The notes under the pieces are model-generated. The model was not told the origin of the DNA. It ran no database searches and saw nothing but the letters and a program-made list of their open reading frames with translations. The position numbers were made by a program, and so were the translations under genes. Of a stretch of DNA of 64,000 nucleotides, positions 32,768 to 41,422 are shown piece after piece. This DNA is from an uncultured Paracoccaceae bacterium (GTDB lineage: Bacteria; Pseudomonadota; Alphaproteobacteria; Rhodobacterales; Rhodobacteraceae): contig CANKYO010000002.1 of the NCBI GenBank assembly GCA_947488175.1, positions 124,001-188,000 on the forward strand, read 5' to 3'. How positions within the stretch are numbered: position 1 is the stretch's first letter; every line of letters starts with the position of its first letter.

Positions 32768-33658
32768 CTATCCCTTCACGGCACCGTCACTAAGGCCCGA
32801 GACAAGGTAGCGCTGCGCGATCAGGAAGACGACCGTAATTGGCAGACCTGACAGGATCGCGGCGGCTGCGAAATCACCCCAGAGATACTGGAATTCGTTG
32901 AGATAGAGCCGAGAGCCGACGGCGAGGGTCATCTTGTCCTCTGACCGGATCAGGACGGATGCGATCGGGTAGTCGTTGATGAACCCGATGAAGGCGAGCA
33001 CGAAAACGACGCTCATGATCGGCACGGCGAGCGGCAGGAAGATGAACCGAAAGGTCTGCCAAGGGGTGGCCCCGTCAATGGCCGCGGCTTTGTCGAGCGC
33101 GGTGTCGATGCTGTCGAAATAGCCCTTGATCGTCCAGATATGTAAGGTGACGCCCGCCAGATAGATCAAGACGAGGGCCGTGTGGGAATTGAGGCCGAGG
33201 AATGGGCTGACCTCGCCCAGCGCATCGAAGATCGCGTAGATCGCGACCAGCGCCAGCGTAGTCGGGAACATCTGGATCAGGAACAGCCCGTCGAGCATCG
33301 CGCCCTTGCCCTTGATCCTGATCCGGCTGAACGCATAGGCCGAGATCGTGGCGATGGCGAGCACACCAAGCCCTGCGATCAGCCCTATCTTGATGGAGTT
33401 CCACATCCACAGCATGACCGGATAGGGCGGTTCGACAACGGTGCCGTCGGCCCGCGTGTAGTCGAGGCCGAAGGCCAGGTACCAGTGTTCCAGCGTGGGA
33501 TTTTCAGGGATGATGGAGCCGACTGAAAAGTTCCCCTCGCGAAAGCTGATCGAGAGAACCATGAAGAAGGGGAACAGGATTAGCGCCAGAAAGATCAGCA
33601 TGAAGCCGTGGGCGAGGATCTTCTTGACCAGCAGGTCCTTTGGGCGTTCAACGATCAT
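32768..33658 (-). CDS. malG: Maltose/alpha-glucoside ABC transporter permease MalG
   Basis: The protein has 296 residues and six membrane helices. It opens with a basic segment and the MalG-type HGFMLIFLALILFPFFMVLSI, and carries the EAA loop in DSIDTALDKAAAIDGATPW and ends GLSDGAVKG, as in E. coli MalG. Together with MalF it forms the inner-membrane pore for maltodextrins. Its ATG overlaps the malF stop by four bases. The orphan immunity gene follows downstream. Confidence 0.93.
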   Translation of the reverse strand: MIVERPKDLLVKKILAHGFMLIFLALILFPFFMVLSISFREGNFSVGSIIPENPTLEHWYLAFGLDYTRADGTVVEPPYPVMLWMWNSIKIGLIAGLGVLAIATISAYAFSRIRIKGKGAMLDGLFLIQMFPTTLALVAIYAIFDALGEVSPFLGLNSHTALVLIYLAGVTLHIWTIKGYFDSIDTALDKAAAIDGATPWQTFRFIFLPLAVPIMSVVFVLAFIGFINDYPIASVLIRSEDKMTLAVGSRLYLNEFQYLWGDFAAAAILSGLPITVVFLIAQRYLVSGLSDGAVKG

Positions 33659-35187
33659 GCGCTGACCCTCCCCGATCGTTTTTGCGCCGCGCGGCGCATG
33701 GCGACGAAATTGGCATAGGAGATGGCTGCAACCACAAGGAAGATCAGCAGTGTGATCGCACCGGCAAGTCCGAATTGCTGGCCTGCATTATCGAAGGCCA
33801 GCCGATAGGTGAAGCTGGCAAGAATGTCGGTTTCGCCCGCCGGAATGACCGTGCCGGGGATGTCGGGCAGTCCGCGCGTGAGCAGGAAGATCAGCACCAT
33901 ATTGTTGAAGTTGAACGCGAAACTCGCGATCAGGAGCGGCAGGAAAGGCGGGATGATCTGCGGCAGGGTGATGGTAAAGAAGACCCGCAGCGCGCTCGCC
34001 CCCTCAAGCGCCGCCGCCTTCTTGTGATCCTCCGGCACTGCCTGCAGGAACCCCATGGCCAGCAGCATCATGTATGGATAGCCGAGCCACGTGTTCACGA
34101 TCAGCACCATGACCCGCGCCAGATTGCCATCGGTGAACCAGCTGGGGCGGACGCCGAACAGGGCCTCAAGGATCAGGTTGATTTCACCGAAGTTCTGATT
34201 GAACAGGCCCTTGAAGACGAGGATCGAGATAAAGGCGGGCACCGCATAGGGCAGGATCAGCAGGATCCGGTAGACTGCTTTGAACCGCAGATGCGGCCAT
34301 TGGAGTATGACGGCAAGCGTGAGCCCAAGGGCAAAGGTCAGGACGACCGACGCGATGGCGAAAACGAAGGTCCAGATGAAGATGCTGACCATCGGGCCGC
34401 GGATACCTTCGGACGTGAAGATGCGTTCGAAATTGTCCCAGCCGATACCGACACGCCAGCCGGGGGGCACGTTCTGGCCGGCTTCATCAACGAAGAACCC
34501 CGTTTCGTGGTCAGCAACCAGTTTGGCCCCGTCGAACCGCGTCAGCGTGTTGGGCCCGGTCCGCACGTAATCCGGCGTGACCGTGCCGAAGGTGCGCAGG
34601 CTGGCGTTCTGGATGATCGTGCCCTCCGGTGTGGTCAGGGTCAGCGCCTGCAACCCGCTGCGCAGCTGGATTGCATCGCGCCGTTCCAGCAGGTCGGCGG
34701 GCGGATCGGCGGGCGACAGCGTCGCCTCGGCCACTTCATCAAGGCTGACGGGGTCGGAAAGCAGGCCGGAGTCGGGCAGCCAGATGCGGAATTGGTCGCC
34801 ATCGCGGGCCACGGCAAAGGGTTGTTCGGTGTCAGGATCGACAGAGCCGCGCGAGGTCAGCACCTCGACCGTGCGGTCATAGGTGAGCAGGTTGAAACTG
34901 CTGTAATTCGTGAAACCGATATAGATCGTATAGACAACCGGGAAGGCGATGAAGATCAGCACGGCCGACACGCCGGGAAAGATGAACCGCGCGCCGTAGT
35001 ACCGATTTGCCCCAAAAATGATCGCAAAGCCGGTGGCGAGCGCCAGCATGATCACCCCGAAAATGGGCTGCGCAATCTGGTAAAGGAAGAAGGCCGCGAA
35101 AAGCAGGGCAATCGTGACAGCGCTGACGATGATCAGGCGCGGGATAGGCGATCCTTCGGTCACGGGGCTGTCGGTGGCTGCGGTCAT
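33655..35187 (-). CDS. malF: Maltose ABC transporter permease MalF
   Basis: The protein has 510 residues, close to E. coli MalF (514). It has the large periplasmic loop that distinguishes MalF from other sugar permeases, running from about residue 95 to 270 (DRTVEVLTSRGSVDPDTEQ ... GWRVGIGWDNFERIF). I chose the ATG at 35187 (MTAATDSPV) behind AAGGAA. A start 13 codons earlier is weaker. The EAA loop is in AVPEDHKKAAALEGASALRVF. It works with MalG and MalK to import maltose and maltodextrins. A strong hairpin lies upstream, between it and malE. Confidence 0.94.
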   Translation of the reverse strand: MTAATDSPVTEGSPIPRLIIVSAVTIALLFAAFFLYQIAQPIFGVIMLALATGFAIIFGANRYYGARFIFPGVSAVLIFIAFPVVYTIYIGFTNYSSFNLLTYDRTVEVLTSRGSVDPDTEQPFAVARDGDQFRIWLPDSGLLSDPVSLDEVAEATLSPADPPADLLERRDAIQLRSGLQALTLTTPEGTIIQNASLRTFGTVTPDYVRTGPNTLTRFDGAKLVADHETGFFVDEAGQNVPPGWRVGIGWDNFERIFTSEGIRGPMVSIFIWTFVFAIASVVLTFALGLTLAVILQWPHLRFKAVYRILLILPYAVPAFISILVFKGLFNQNFGEINLILEALFGVRPSWFTDGNLARVMVLIVNTWLGYPYMMLLAMGFLQAVPEDHKKAAALEGASALRVFFTITLPQIIPPFLPLLIASFAFNFNNMVLIFLLTRGLPDIPGTVIPAGETDILASFTYRLAFDNAGQQFGLAGAITLLIFLVVAAISYANFVAMRRAAQKRSGRVSA

Positions 35188-35267
35188 CGGTGCGGTTCCT
35201 TGCGGTGCAATCCGGCCATGGCCCAAGCGAACAGGGCATGCGGGGATGCGTCAAGAGAAAGCAGTTG

Positions 35268-35297
35268 ACGGGCGGCGGAGGGAGGTCCGCCGCCCGT
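35268..35297. promoter_or_regulatory. Perfect 12-bp hairpin between malE and malF
   Basis: Arms ACGGGCGGCGGA (35268-35279) and TCCGCCGCCCGT (35286-35297) are perfectly complementary around GGGAGG. The transcript (minus strand) has no T-run after the stem, so it is not a standard terminator. It more likely protects the 3' end of malE mRNA from exonucleases, as the REP elements of E. coli malE-malF do. Confidence 0.7.
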
Positions 35298-35305
35298 TTC
35301 TGGGT

Positions 35306-36463
35306 TCACTCGCCCAGAATACGCGCGGCGGCGTCGTTCAGCGCGTCGGCAGGTTCAGCCGCGCCTGTCGTGATGTTGGTCAGCGCAGGACCCATCGCGG
35401 CCCAGAATGCCCCCATTTCAGGGTTGGATGGCATCGGCACGCCGTTGGCGGCCACGGCCAGCATATCTGTCACCAGCGGATTGTTCTGTGCCACAGCAGC
35501 AGAGGCATCGGCCAGCGCGCCAAGCCCATTCTTGGCATTCCAGATTGCCAGCCCATCATCGGTGGCCAGATAGTTTTCGATCAGTTCCACCGCGAGGTCC
35601 TGATTGGGCGAGGCTGCGTTGATGCCAAGTGCCTGCACGCCCAAGAAGGGGGGCGAGACTTCACCATTCACGGTTGGGATCGGGGCGACACCGAAATTGA
35701 TGTCCGACCCTTCGAAACCGGCCCAGGACCATGGACCGTTCAGAACCATGGCGACTTCACCGTTATTCATTGCCCCGTCCATGACGCCGTAATCGACGCC
35801 TTGCGGCATCACACCATCGTCAAAGAGCGACTTCAGTACCTCGGCACCCGCAATGGCCCCGTCAGTGTTCACGCCAGTGGTCGACCCATCATAGGACCCG
35901 TCGACCTTTTGGAAGGCATAACCGCCACCGGCCATCAGCATGGGCATGGTGAAATAGGTGTTGTTGTAGTCCCAGAGGATCTTCTGACCTGCGATGTCCA
36001 GATCCTTGATTTCCTCGAAAGAGGCGGGCGGCGTGTCGATGATATCCTTGTTGTAGATCAGGGTCACGGCCTCGACCGCCAGCGGGTAGCCCCAGGTTTT
36101 GCCGTCGAACTGCATCGCGTCCATGGCAGCGGGCAGGATGTCTTCGGACCAGCTGGCCGATGGCTGCACCGGCGCGATCAGGCCACCGCTGGCCCATTCG
36201 CCGAAACGGTCATGCGCCCAGAGCACGATGTCAGGCCCGTCGCCGGTGGCCGCTGCCTGTTGGAATTTCTGGGGCAGATCGGGGTCTACGATTTCGACGG
36301 ATACCTCAACGCCAAGGTCATCGACGAAAGGCTGCACGGCTTCCAGCAATGCGTCGCGGTCCCGGTTGTCGCCGGTCCAGATCAGGATCTTGCCGTCTTC
36401 CAATGCGACAGCCGGGGCGGCTGTGGTGAGCAACAGCGCCAGGGTTGATAGGGTCTTTTTCAT
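35306..36463 (-). CDS. malE: Maltose/maltodextrin-binding protein
   Basis: The protein has 385 residues with a standard signal peptide (MKKTLSTLALLLTTAAPAVA, cleaved before LEDGKI). The mature sequence GKILIWTGDNRDRDALLEA, GDGPDIVLWAHDRFGEWASGG and KTWGYPLAVEAVTLIYNKD closely follows E. coli MalE, including the PDIVLWAHDRFG substrate-site block. It is the periplasmic receptor for maltodextrins and lies between the glucosidase and malF genes. The ribosome site GGGAGGAG precedes the ATG. Confidence 0.95.
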   Translation of the reverse strand: MKKTLSTLALLLTTAAPAVALEDGKILIWTGDNRDRDALLEAVQPFVDDLGVEVSVEIVDPDLPQKFQQAAATGDGPDIVLWAHDRFGEWASGGLIAPVQPSASWSEDILPAAMDAMQFDGKTWGYPLAVEAVTLIYNKDIIDTPPASFEEIKDLDIAGQKILWDYNNTYFTMPMLMAGGGYAFQKVDGSYDGSTTGVNTDGAIAGAEVLKSLFDDGVMPQGVDYGVMDGAMNNGEVAMVLNGPWSWAGFEGSDINFGVAPIPTVNGEVSPPFLGVQALGINAASPNQDLAVELIENYLATDDGLAIWNAKNGLGALADASAAVAQNNPLVTDMLAVAANGVPMPSNPEMGAFWAAMGPALTNITTGAAEPADALNDAAARILGE

Positions 36464-36486
36464 TTTTCTCCTCCCAGAGAGTTGGA

Positions 36487-38106
36487 TCAGGCGGACAGGG
36501 CAAGCGCCCCGTCATGGGTCAGGTAGGCAAAGCCGTTGCCGGGTAGTGTCAGCGTCGGCCCGTCAAGATTGGCGTGGCGGGGTCCGGTCAGGGTCGCCGC
36601 GCCGGTCAGTTGGATGACCTGTGGGTCCTTCGACAGGTTGAAGGCGCAGGTGATGGATTGCCCGTCCGTCTTGCGATGGAAGGCAAGCAGCGGTTCGGGC
36701 AGGTTGATGAATGATGTCTTGCCAGCGGTCAGCGCAGGCTGTGCTTTGCGGAAGGCAATGGCGCTTCTGTAGAAATGCAGCGTGCTGTCATTGGCCGTCT
36801 CTTGCGCGTCGACGGACAGGGCCGCTTGTGGTGGTTTGACAGGCAGCCAGGGGCGCCCGGAGCTGAAACCGGCGTTGGGTTTGTCCTTCTCCCAGACCAT
36901 CGGCGTCCGGCAGCCATCGCGCCCTTTGATCGCAGGCCAGAAGCGCAGTGCAGGCGGATCGGTCAGTTCGTCATAAGTCAGTTCGGTTTCGGTTTGGCCC
37001 AGTTCCTCGCCCTGGTAAATCCCGATTGTGCCCTCGAAGGACATCAGCATCGCGCAGGCGAGCCGGGCGATATCGGTGTCGCTGACGGCATGATCGGCCC
37101 AGCGGGTGACATGGCGGGGCACATCGTGGTTGCTGAAGGACCATTTGGGGTGACCATCGGGTGCGCCTTGCTGGAACCCTTCGATGCAACTGCGGAAATG
37201 ATCAGCAGTAAAGTCAGGGCCGAGCATGGCAAAGCTGTAGGCCATATGTAGACGGCTGGTGCCGGCAGTGTAATCGCCCATGATCCGGATCGACTTTGCA
37301 CCCATTTCACCTACTTCGCCGACCATCATGATGTCATCATATTGATCGGTCAGCGCGCGCAACCGTTCCAGAAAGCCAAGGTTTTCCGGCCGCGTTTTGT
37401 TGTAGATGTTGTCCTGCATGCCATACAGGTCGGTCGCCATGACCTGCGGACGAGTCTGCGCGGGCGGGTTCGAGCGTAGCTGCGCGTCGTGGAAATAGTA
37501 GTTCACCGTGTCGAGGCGGAACCCATCGAGGCCGCGATCAAGCCAAAACTTGCAGGTCCCGAGGATTGCGTCGATCACGTCGGGGTTGTGAAAGTTAAGA
37601 TCTGGCTGGGCGGCGAGGAAGTTGTGCAGATAATACTGTCCGCGCTGCGGATCGAATTCCCAAGCGGGCCCGCCGAAATGGCTGTGCCAGTTGGTGGGGG
37701 GCGATCCGTCGGGCAGAGGGTCTGCCCAGACATACCAATCGGCCTTTGCGTTATCGCGGCTGACACGGGATTCGCGGAACCACGGGTGTTGGTCGGACGT
37801 GTGCGACAGAACCTGATCTGTGATGACCTTCAGCCCCAGTTCATGGGCGCGGTCGATTAAAGCGTCGAAATCTTGCAGCGTGCCGAAAAGCGGGTCGATG
37901 TCGGTATAATCCGACACGTCGTAACCCATGTCTTTCTGCGGGGATCTGAAGATCGGGGACAGCCAGATGCAATCGGCGCCAAGGGCCGCGATATGGGGCA
38001 GGCGGCGTGTAATCCCATTCAGATCGCCAACGCCATCGCCGTTGTCGTCCTGAAAAGAGCGCGGATAGACCTGATAGATCACCGCATCGCGCCACCATTC
38101 TCTCAT
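36487..38106 (-). CDS. Alpha-glucosidase, GH13 family
   Basis: The protein has 539 residues with no signal peptide, so it acts in the cytoplasm on imported maltodextrins. Family motifs are ADCIWLSPIFRSPQKDMGYDV, the nucleophile Asp in GLDGFRLDTVNYYF, the acid/base Glu in IMMVGEVGEMG and the third acidic residue in FSNHDVPRH. It begins MREWWRDAVIYQVYPRSFQD, like oligo-1,6-glucosidases and maltases of the GH13_23/30 type. It is the first gene downstream of the operator region and is transcribed with malE, malF and malG. The linkage preference (1,4 or 1,6) cannot be read from sequence. Confidence 0.93.
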   Translation of the reverse strand: MREWWRDAVIYQVYPRSFQDDNGDGVGDLNGITRRLPHIAALGADCIWLSPIFRSPQKDMGYDVSDYTDIDPLFGTLQDFDALIDRAHELGLKVITDQVLSHTSDQHPWFRESRVSRDNAKADWYVWADPLPDGSPPTNWHSHFGGPAWEFDPQRGQYYLHNFLAAQPDLNFHNPDVIDAILGTCKFWLDRGLDGFRLDTVNYYFHDAQLRSNPPAQTRPQVMATDLYGMQDNIYNKTRPENLGFLERLRALTDQYDDIMMVGEVGEMGAKSIRIMGDYTAGTSRLHMAYSFAMLGPDFTADHFRSCIEGFQQGAPDGHPKWSFSNHDVPRHVTRWADHAVSDTDIARLACAMLMSFEGTIGIYQGEELGQTETELTYDELTDPPALRFWPAIKGRDGCRTPMVWEKDKPNAGFSSGRPWLPVKPPQAALSVDAQETANDSTLHFYRSAIAFRKAQPALTAGKTSFINLPEPLLAFHRKTDGQSITCAFNLSKDPQVIQLTGAATLTGPRHANLDGPTLTLPGNGFAYLTHDGALALSA

Positions 38107-38150
38107 CCGGGTGCCTCCTTTTGATTCGGGGGTAAGTTAACAAATTGGTT

Positions 38151-38178
38151 TCACAATTCAAAACGTTTTAATTTGTGA
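38151..38178. promoter_or_regulatory. LacI-family operator in the divergent maltose promoter
   Basis: A 28-base dyad has half sites TCACAATTCAAAAC and GTTTTAATTTGTGA, with 12 of 14 positions symmetrical and a central CG as LacI-family operators have. The inner AAAACGTTTT (38160-38169) is perfect. It lies 45 bases upstream of the glucosidase start and 72 bases before the regulator, where it could control both promoters. Confidence 0.8.
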
Positions 38179-38249
38179 TTTGAACTAGGAATTTGCGGAA
38201 CTTTGCGATAATCTGCATTAGTAATGCAATCGCTTTGAGGAGGAAGCGT

Positions 38250-39299
38250 GTGGCAACGCTCAAGGATATAGGCGCGGAACTGGGGTTGTCGGCAGCCACC
38301 GTTAGCCGGGCGCTGAACGGCTTTCCCGAAGTGAATACCAAGACCCGCGACAAGGTCCGCGAAACCGCTGAACGGCTGGGGTATCGTCCGAATCGCGTGG
38401 CGCAGCGGCTGGTCACCGGCCGGTCCGGCATGGTGGGCATGATTATCAAGATCAGGGCTGATATGAGCGCGGACCAGACGTTTTTCGAGATGCTGACAGG
38501 GCTGACGGCCGCACTTGGAGCACGCGATGTGGACCTCGTGCTGGCAGTCGATCAGGATGATGATCCGGTCCTGCCCTACCGCAAACTGATGGAGCGGGAC
38601 ATTCTGGATGGCTTCATCCTGAACGCGCCGGTACCGGATGATCCACGGGTCGCGTTCCTGCGCGAAAAGGGCATTCCCTTTGTGATGCATGGGCAGACAG
38701 CACCCGATGTCGATTATGCCTGCTATGGGATCGACAACGCGACGGTGTCCGAAGATGCGGTGAAATTGCTGGCCTCGCTGGGTCACAAGCGGATTGCCCT
38801 GCTCAACGGACAGTTGCGCTATGCCTATGCCGTGGATCGCCTGCGCGGGTTTCGCGACGCGGTCGATGCCGAAGGGCTGGTCGTGCCGGACGTCTTTGTC
38901 GCCGCGAATGCCGAGACGGAAATGGACGCCTATAAGACCGCGCTTTCCATGCTGTCGGGCCGCGATGGTGCCCGCCCTACGGCGATGATCTGTGCCTCCA
39001 CCCTGATTGCCGCTGGTGTGATCCGTGCTGCAAAGGATCGTGGCTTGCGGGTGCCCGAAGACCTATCGGTCATGGCGCATGACGATGCGCTGCCCCTGAT
39101 GCGCGCGGTCAGTTTCGACCCCGCCCTGACCGTGACGCGGGCACCGTTGCGTGATGCCTGCGTGCCACTGGCGAACCTGCTGATCGACTTTGTCAGCGGC
39201 GCACCAGCCGAACAGAAAATCGACCGGGCCGAGCTGATCGTGCGTGCATCGACCGGTCCCGTCCCGAGAGAGGAGCAAGACCCATGGCCTTTGACGTGA
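38250..39299 (+). CDS. LacI-family transcriptional regulator of the maltose locus
   Basis: The protein has 349 residues. The GTG at 38250 is chosen because AGGAGGAAG precedes it and it gives the normal start ATLKDIGAELGLSAATVSRALNG, the HTH, followed by the hinge helix LGYRPNRVAQRLVTG. The C-terminal effector domain has the periplasmic-binding fold. It is divergent from the glucosidase-malEFG operon and overlaps malK by 16 bases. It probably represses both operons in the absence of an alpha-glucoside inducer. Confidence 0.93.
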   Translation: MATLKDIGAELGLSAATVSRALNGFPEVNTKTRDKVRETAERLGYRPNRVAQRLVTGRSGMVGMIIKIRADMSADQTFFEMLTGLTAALGARDVDLVLAVDQDDDPVLPYRKLMERDILDGFILNAPVPDDPRVAFLREKGIPFVMHGQTAPDVDYACYGIDNATVSEDAVKLLASLGHKRIALLNGQLRYAYAVDRLRGFRDAVDAEGLVVPDVFVAANAETEMDAYKTALSMLSGRDGARPTAMICASTLIAAGVIRAAKDRGLRVPEDLSVMAHDDALPLMRAVSFDPALTVTRAPLRDACVPLANLLIDFVSGAPAEQKIDRAELIVRASTGPVPREEQDPWPLT

Positions 39300-40354
39300 G
39301 CATGCAACCGGCGCTGGAAACGCGCGGATTGGGTAAGTCCTACGGCGCTGTCGAGGTGCTGCGCGATATCGATATCTCAATGGCGCAGGGCGAGTTTCTG
39401 GTGCTCGTCGGCCCATCCGGTTGCGGCAAATCCACATTGCTGAACTGCATTGCGGGGCTGGAGGAAATCACCGCCGGGTCGTTGATGATTGGCGGGCGCG
39501 ATGTGACGCAAGAACCACCCAAGGACCGTGATATCGCGATGGTGTTTCAGAGTTATGCGCTCTACCCCACCATGTCGGTGGGCGAGAATATCGGCTTTGG
39601 CATGAAGATCCGGAAAGTGCCGAAGGCAGACATGGACGCCAAGATTCTGGAGGTGGCAACACTGTTGCAGATTGATCACCTGTTGGACCGCAACCCGTCC
39701 CAACTGTCTGGCGGTCAGCGCCAACGTGTTGCCATGGGCAGAGCATTGGTCCGCGACCCCAAGCTGTTTTTGTTTGATGAACCCCTGTCGAACCTCGACG
39801 CCAAGCTGCGGGTCGAGATGCGGGCCGAGATCAAGCGCCTGCACAAGACGACTGGGGCCAGTATCGTCTACGTCACCCATGACCAGATCGAGGCGATGAC
39901 ACTGGCCAGCCGGATCGTCGTTCTGAAGGGCGGCGACATCCAGCAGATCGGCACCCCGCAGGAGATTTACGATCGTCCTGCCAATACATTTGTCGCGGAT
40001 TTTATGGGGTCACCACCGATGAATATCATACCGGCCAAAGTGGATGGCGCCCGGCTGGTGATGGGCGATGTGACTCTTGCAGCACCGGCGGGCCTGCCGC
40101 AGGCGGTACAGGTGGGAATCCGTCCCGAGCATCTGATGCTGGCGGCAGACAATCCCGATCTGCAGGTCACCCCGACGATGATCGAGAATACAGGCGCGGA
40201 ATGCTATCTGAATTTCGCGCTGAACGGGGTGACAGTTACCGCACGCCTGCCGGGACGGATGGATGAGGACAGCACTGATGTGGTCGGTCTGTCAGTTGCA
40301 CCCGGCGCGCTGAATTTCTTTGAGTCTGAGACCGGCGCGCGCATCGACCTTTGA
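39284..40354 (+). CDS. malK: Maltose-type ABC transporter ATP-binding protein
   Basis: The protein has 356 residues, normal for MalK/MsmK. It contains Walker A GPSGCGKST, signature LSGGQRQRVAMGRAL, Walker B FLFDEPLSNLDAKLR and the switch His in VYVTHDQIEAM. The C-terminal regulatory TOBE/OB region (MNIIPAKVDGARLVMG, GIRPEHLM) is present. It should energise MalFG despite being encoded on the other side of the divergent promoter. It is preceded by AGAGGAGC inside the end of the LacI gene. A family 2 repeat follows its stop. Confidence 0.93.
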   Translation: MAFDVSMQPALETRGLGKSYGAVEVLRDIDISMAQGEFLVLVGPSGCGKSTLLNCIAGLEEITAGSLMIGGRDVTQEPPKDRDIAMVFQSYALYPTMSVGENIGFGMKIRKVPKADMDAKILEVATLLQIDHLLDRNPSQLSGGQRQRVAMGRALVRDPKLFLFDEPLSNLDAKLRVEMRAEIKRLHKTTGASIVYVTHDQIEAMTLASRIVVLKGGDIQQIGTPQEIYDRPANTFVADFMGSPPMNIIPAKVDGARLVMGDVTLAAPAGLPQAVQVGIRPEHLMLAADNPDLQVTPTMIENTGAECYLNFALNGVTVTARLPGRMDEDSTDVVGLSVAPGALNFFESETGARIDL

Positions 40355-40358
40355 GTGG

Positions 40359-40389
40359 GATGGGTTGAAACCCATCTTACGATGTGGCC
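40359..40389 (+). repeat. Short palindromic repeat, family 2 (copy 2)
   Basis: GATGGGTT pairs with AACCCATC around GA, followed by the tail TTACGATGTGGCC. It begins four bases after the malK stop. Same orientation as the copies at 18191 and 41393. The hairpin may protect or terminate the malK transcript. Confidence 0.78.
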
Positions 40390-40405
40390 TCTGTTGCGCA
40401 TGCAT

Positions 40406-41392
40406 ATGACGTGGTTTCAAGAACTGACCGGTATTACGGATGAAACGCCAGCGCAGGTCTACGAAAACCTATCGATGGACGGAACAGCGATGATGTCGGC
40501 CATCACCGGGTGGCGGGCTGAGGCAGGCACATTGTCCACGCCTGCGCTCTCTGACCTCCGCGCCAGCGTGAGGCCTGCGGATGACGGTCCATTAACGGTT
40601 CAGGAAGTTGTCGCCGACATACAACGCCTGCATATGCGCCCGGAGAATGCGGGTGCGACGTTTCAGGTCGCGTCGCAATTCAATCTACTAGAGATGATAG
40701 GCCCGTCAGTCACACCCGAAATGGGTGTTGGGCGGTATGAACATGATCTGACCCAAGGTCCGGCCTGTGCGCTGGCCTGTCTCGCAGGGACGATCTATCG
40801 CAACTATTTTGTCCCGCTTGAGGGCGGTATCGGCCAGACCGCTGATCGCCAGATTGATTGTCTCGCGGATCTCGGGCGGCTGTTGGGCAGTGATCGACAT
40901 TTCCTGTGGGAGATGCGTAATGGCTATGCGTTGCCTACCGCTGACAGTCTGCGTTTCATCAATGCCCAACTGGAACGGTTGGACTATGACGCCGTGCGCG
41001 CCGCACTGCGCGTGGGTGTCCATAGTGGGACCCAGGTGACCATCAATGACGCGGAACGCCTTGTGTGCCAGGTGTATTGCAGCGCGATGCCTGTCGCCTA
41101 TTCTGATGTGGATGCCGGTTTGTGGGCACCTCTGGCACAGATTGTTCTGGAGGCTGCGTATGAGGCGACACTGTTTGCCGCAATCCAGAACGCGGCGCAG
41201 ACCGCCAATAACCGTGTGTTTCTGACGATGCTGGGCGGTGGTGCCTTTGGGAACCGGCCCGACTGGATTGAAGCTGCGGTGCTGCGCGCCCTGCGGTTAT
41301 TTGCGACGAGCGGGCTGGACGTGCATCTGGTCAGCTACGGCCAGTCAAGCGCCCTGGCCCGCCGTATCATCGCAGCGTTTGCTGCGACGTAA
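40406..41392 (+). CDS. Protein of unknown function, possibly macro-domain-like
   Basis: The protein has 328 residues from the ATG at 40406 (MTWFQELTG). Earlier in-frame starts at 40355, 40382 or 40400 lie in or next to the repeat. There is no signal peptide. Notable blocks are FQVASQFNLLEMIGPSVTPE, GVGRYEHDLTQGPACALACLAGTIYRNYF and the C-terminal FLTMLGGGAFGNRPDWIEAAVLRAL with LDVHLVSYG. The glycine loop followed by a helix, a strand and VSYG recalls ADP-ribose-binding macro domains, but this is a resemblance only. It lies exactly between two copies of the family 2 repeat and has no obvious partner gene. Confidence 0.75.
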   Translation: MTWFQELTGITDETPAQVYENLSMDGTAMMSAITGWRAEAGTLSTPALSDLRASVRPADDGPLTVQEVVADIQRLHMRPENAGATFQVASQFNLLEMIGPSVTPEMGVGRYEHDLTQGPACALACLAGTIYRNYFVPLEGGIGQTADRQIDCLADLGRLLGSDRHFLWEMRNGYALPTADSLRFINAQLERLDYDAVRAALRVGVHSGTQVTINDAERLVCQVYCSAMPVAYSDVDAGLWAPLAQIVLEAAYEATLFAAIQNAAQTANNRVFLTMLGGGAFGNRPDWIEAAVLRALRLFATSGLDVHLVSYGQSSALARRIIAAFAAT

Positions 41393-41422
41393 GATGGGTT
41401 TCAACCCATCCTACGATCCGGC
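41393..41422 (+). repeat. Short palindromic repeat, family 2 (copy 3), overlapping the puuD 3' end
   Basis: GATGGGTT pairs with AACCCATC around TC, followed by CTACGATCCGGCC. It starts right after the TAA of the macro-like gene. Its tail supplies the stop and last three codons (Ala-Gly-Ser) of the convergent puuD. Confidence 0.75.

Noticed and set aside
33640..35268. Long plus-strand frame of 542 codons opposite malF
   Set aside because: It mirrors the malF coding strand, is rich in Arg, Gln, Asp and Gly without any fold-like pattern, and malF is a clear 510-residue gene. It is a shadow of high-GC codon use.
35114..36448. Plus-strand frame of 444 codons opposite malE
   Set aside because: malE is unambiguous on the other strand, and the frame's translation has no hydrophobic core pattern or known motif.
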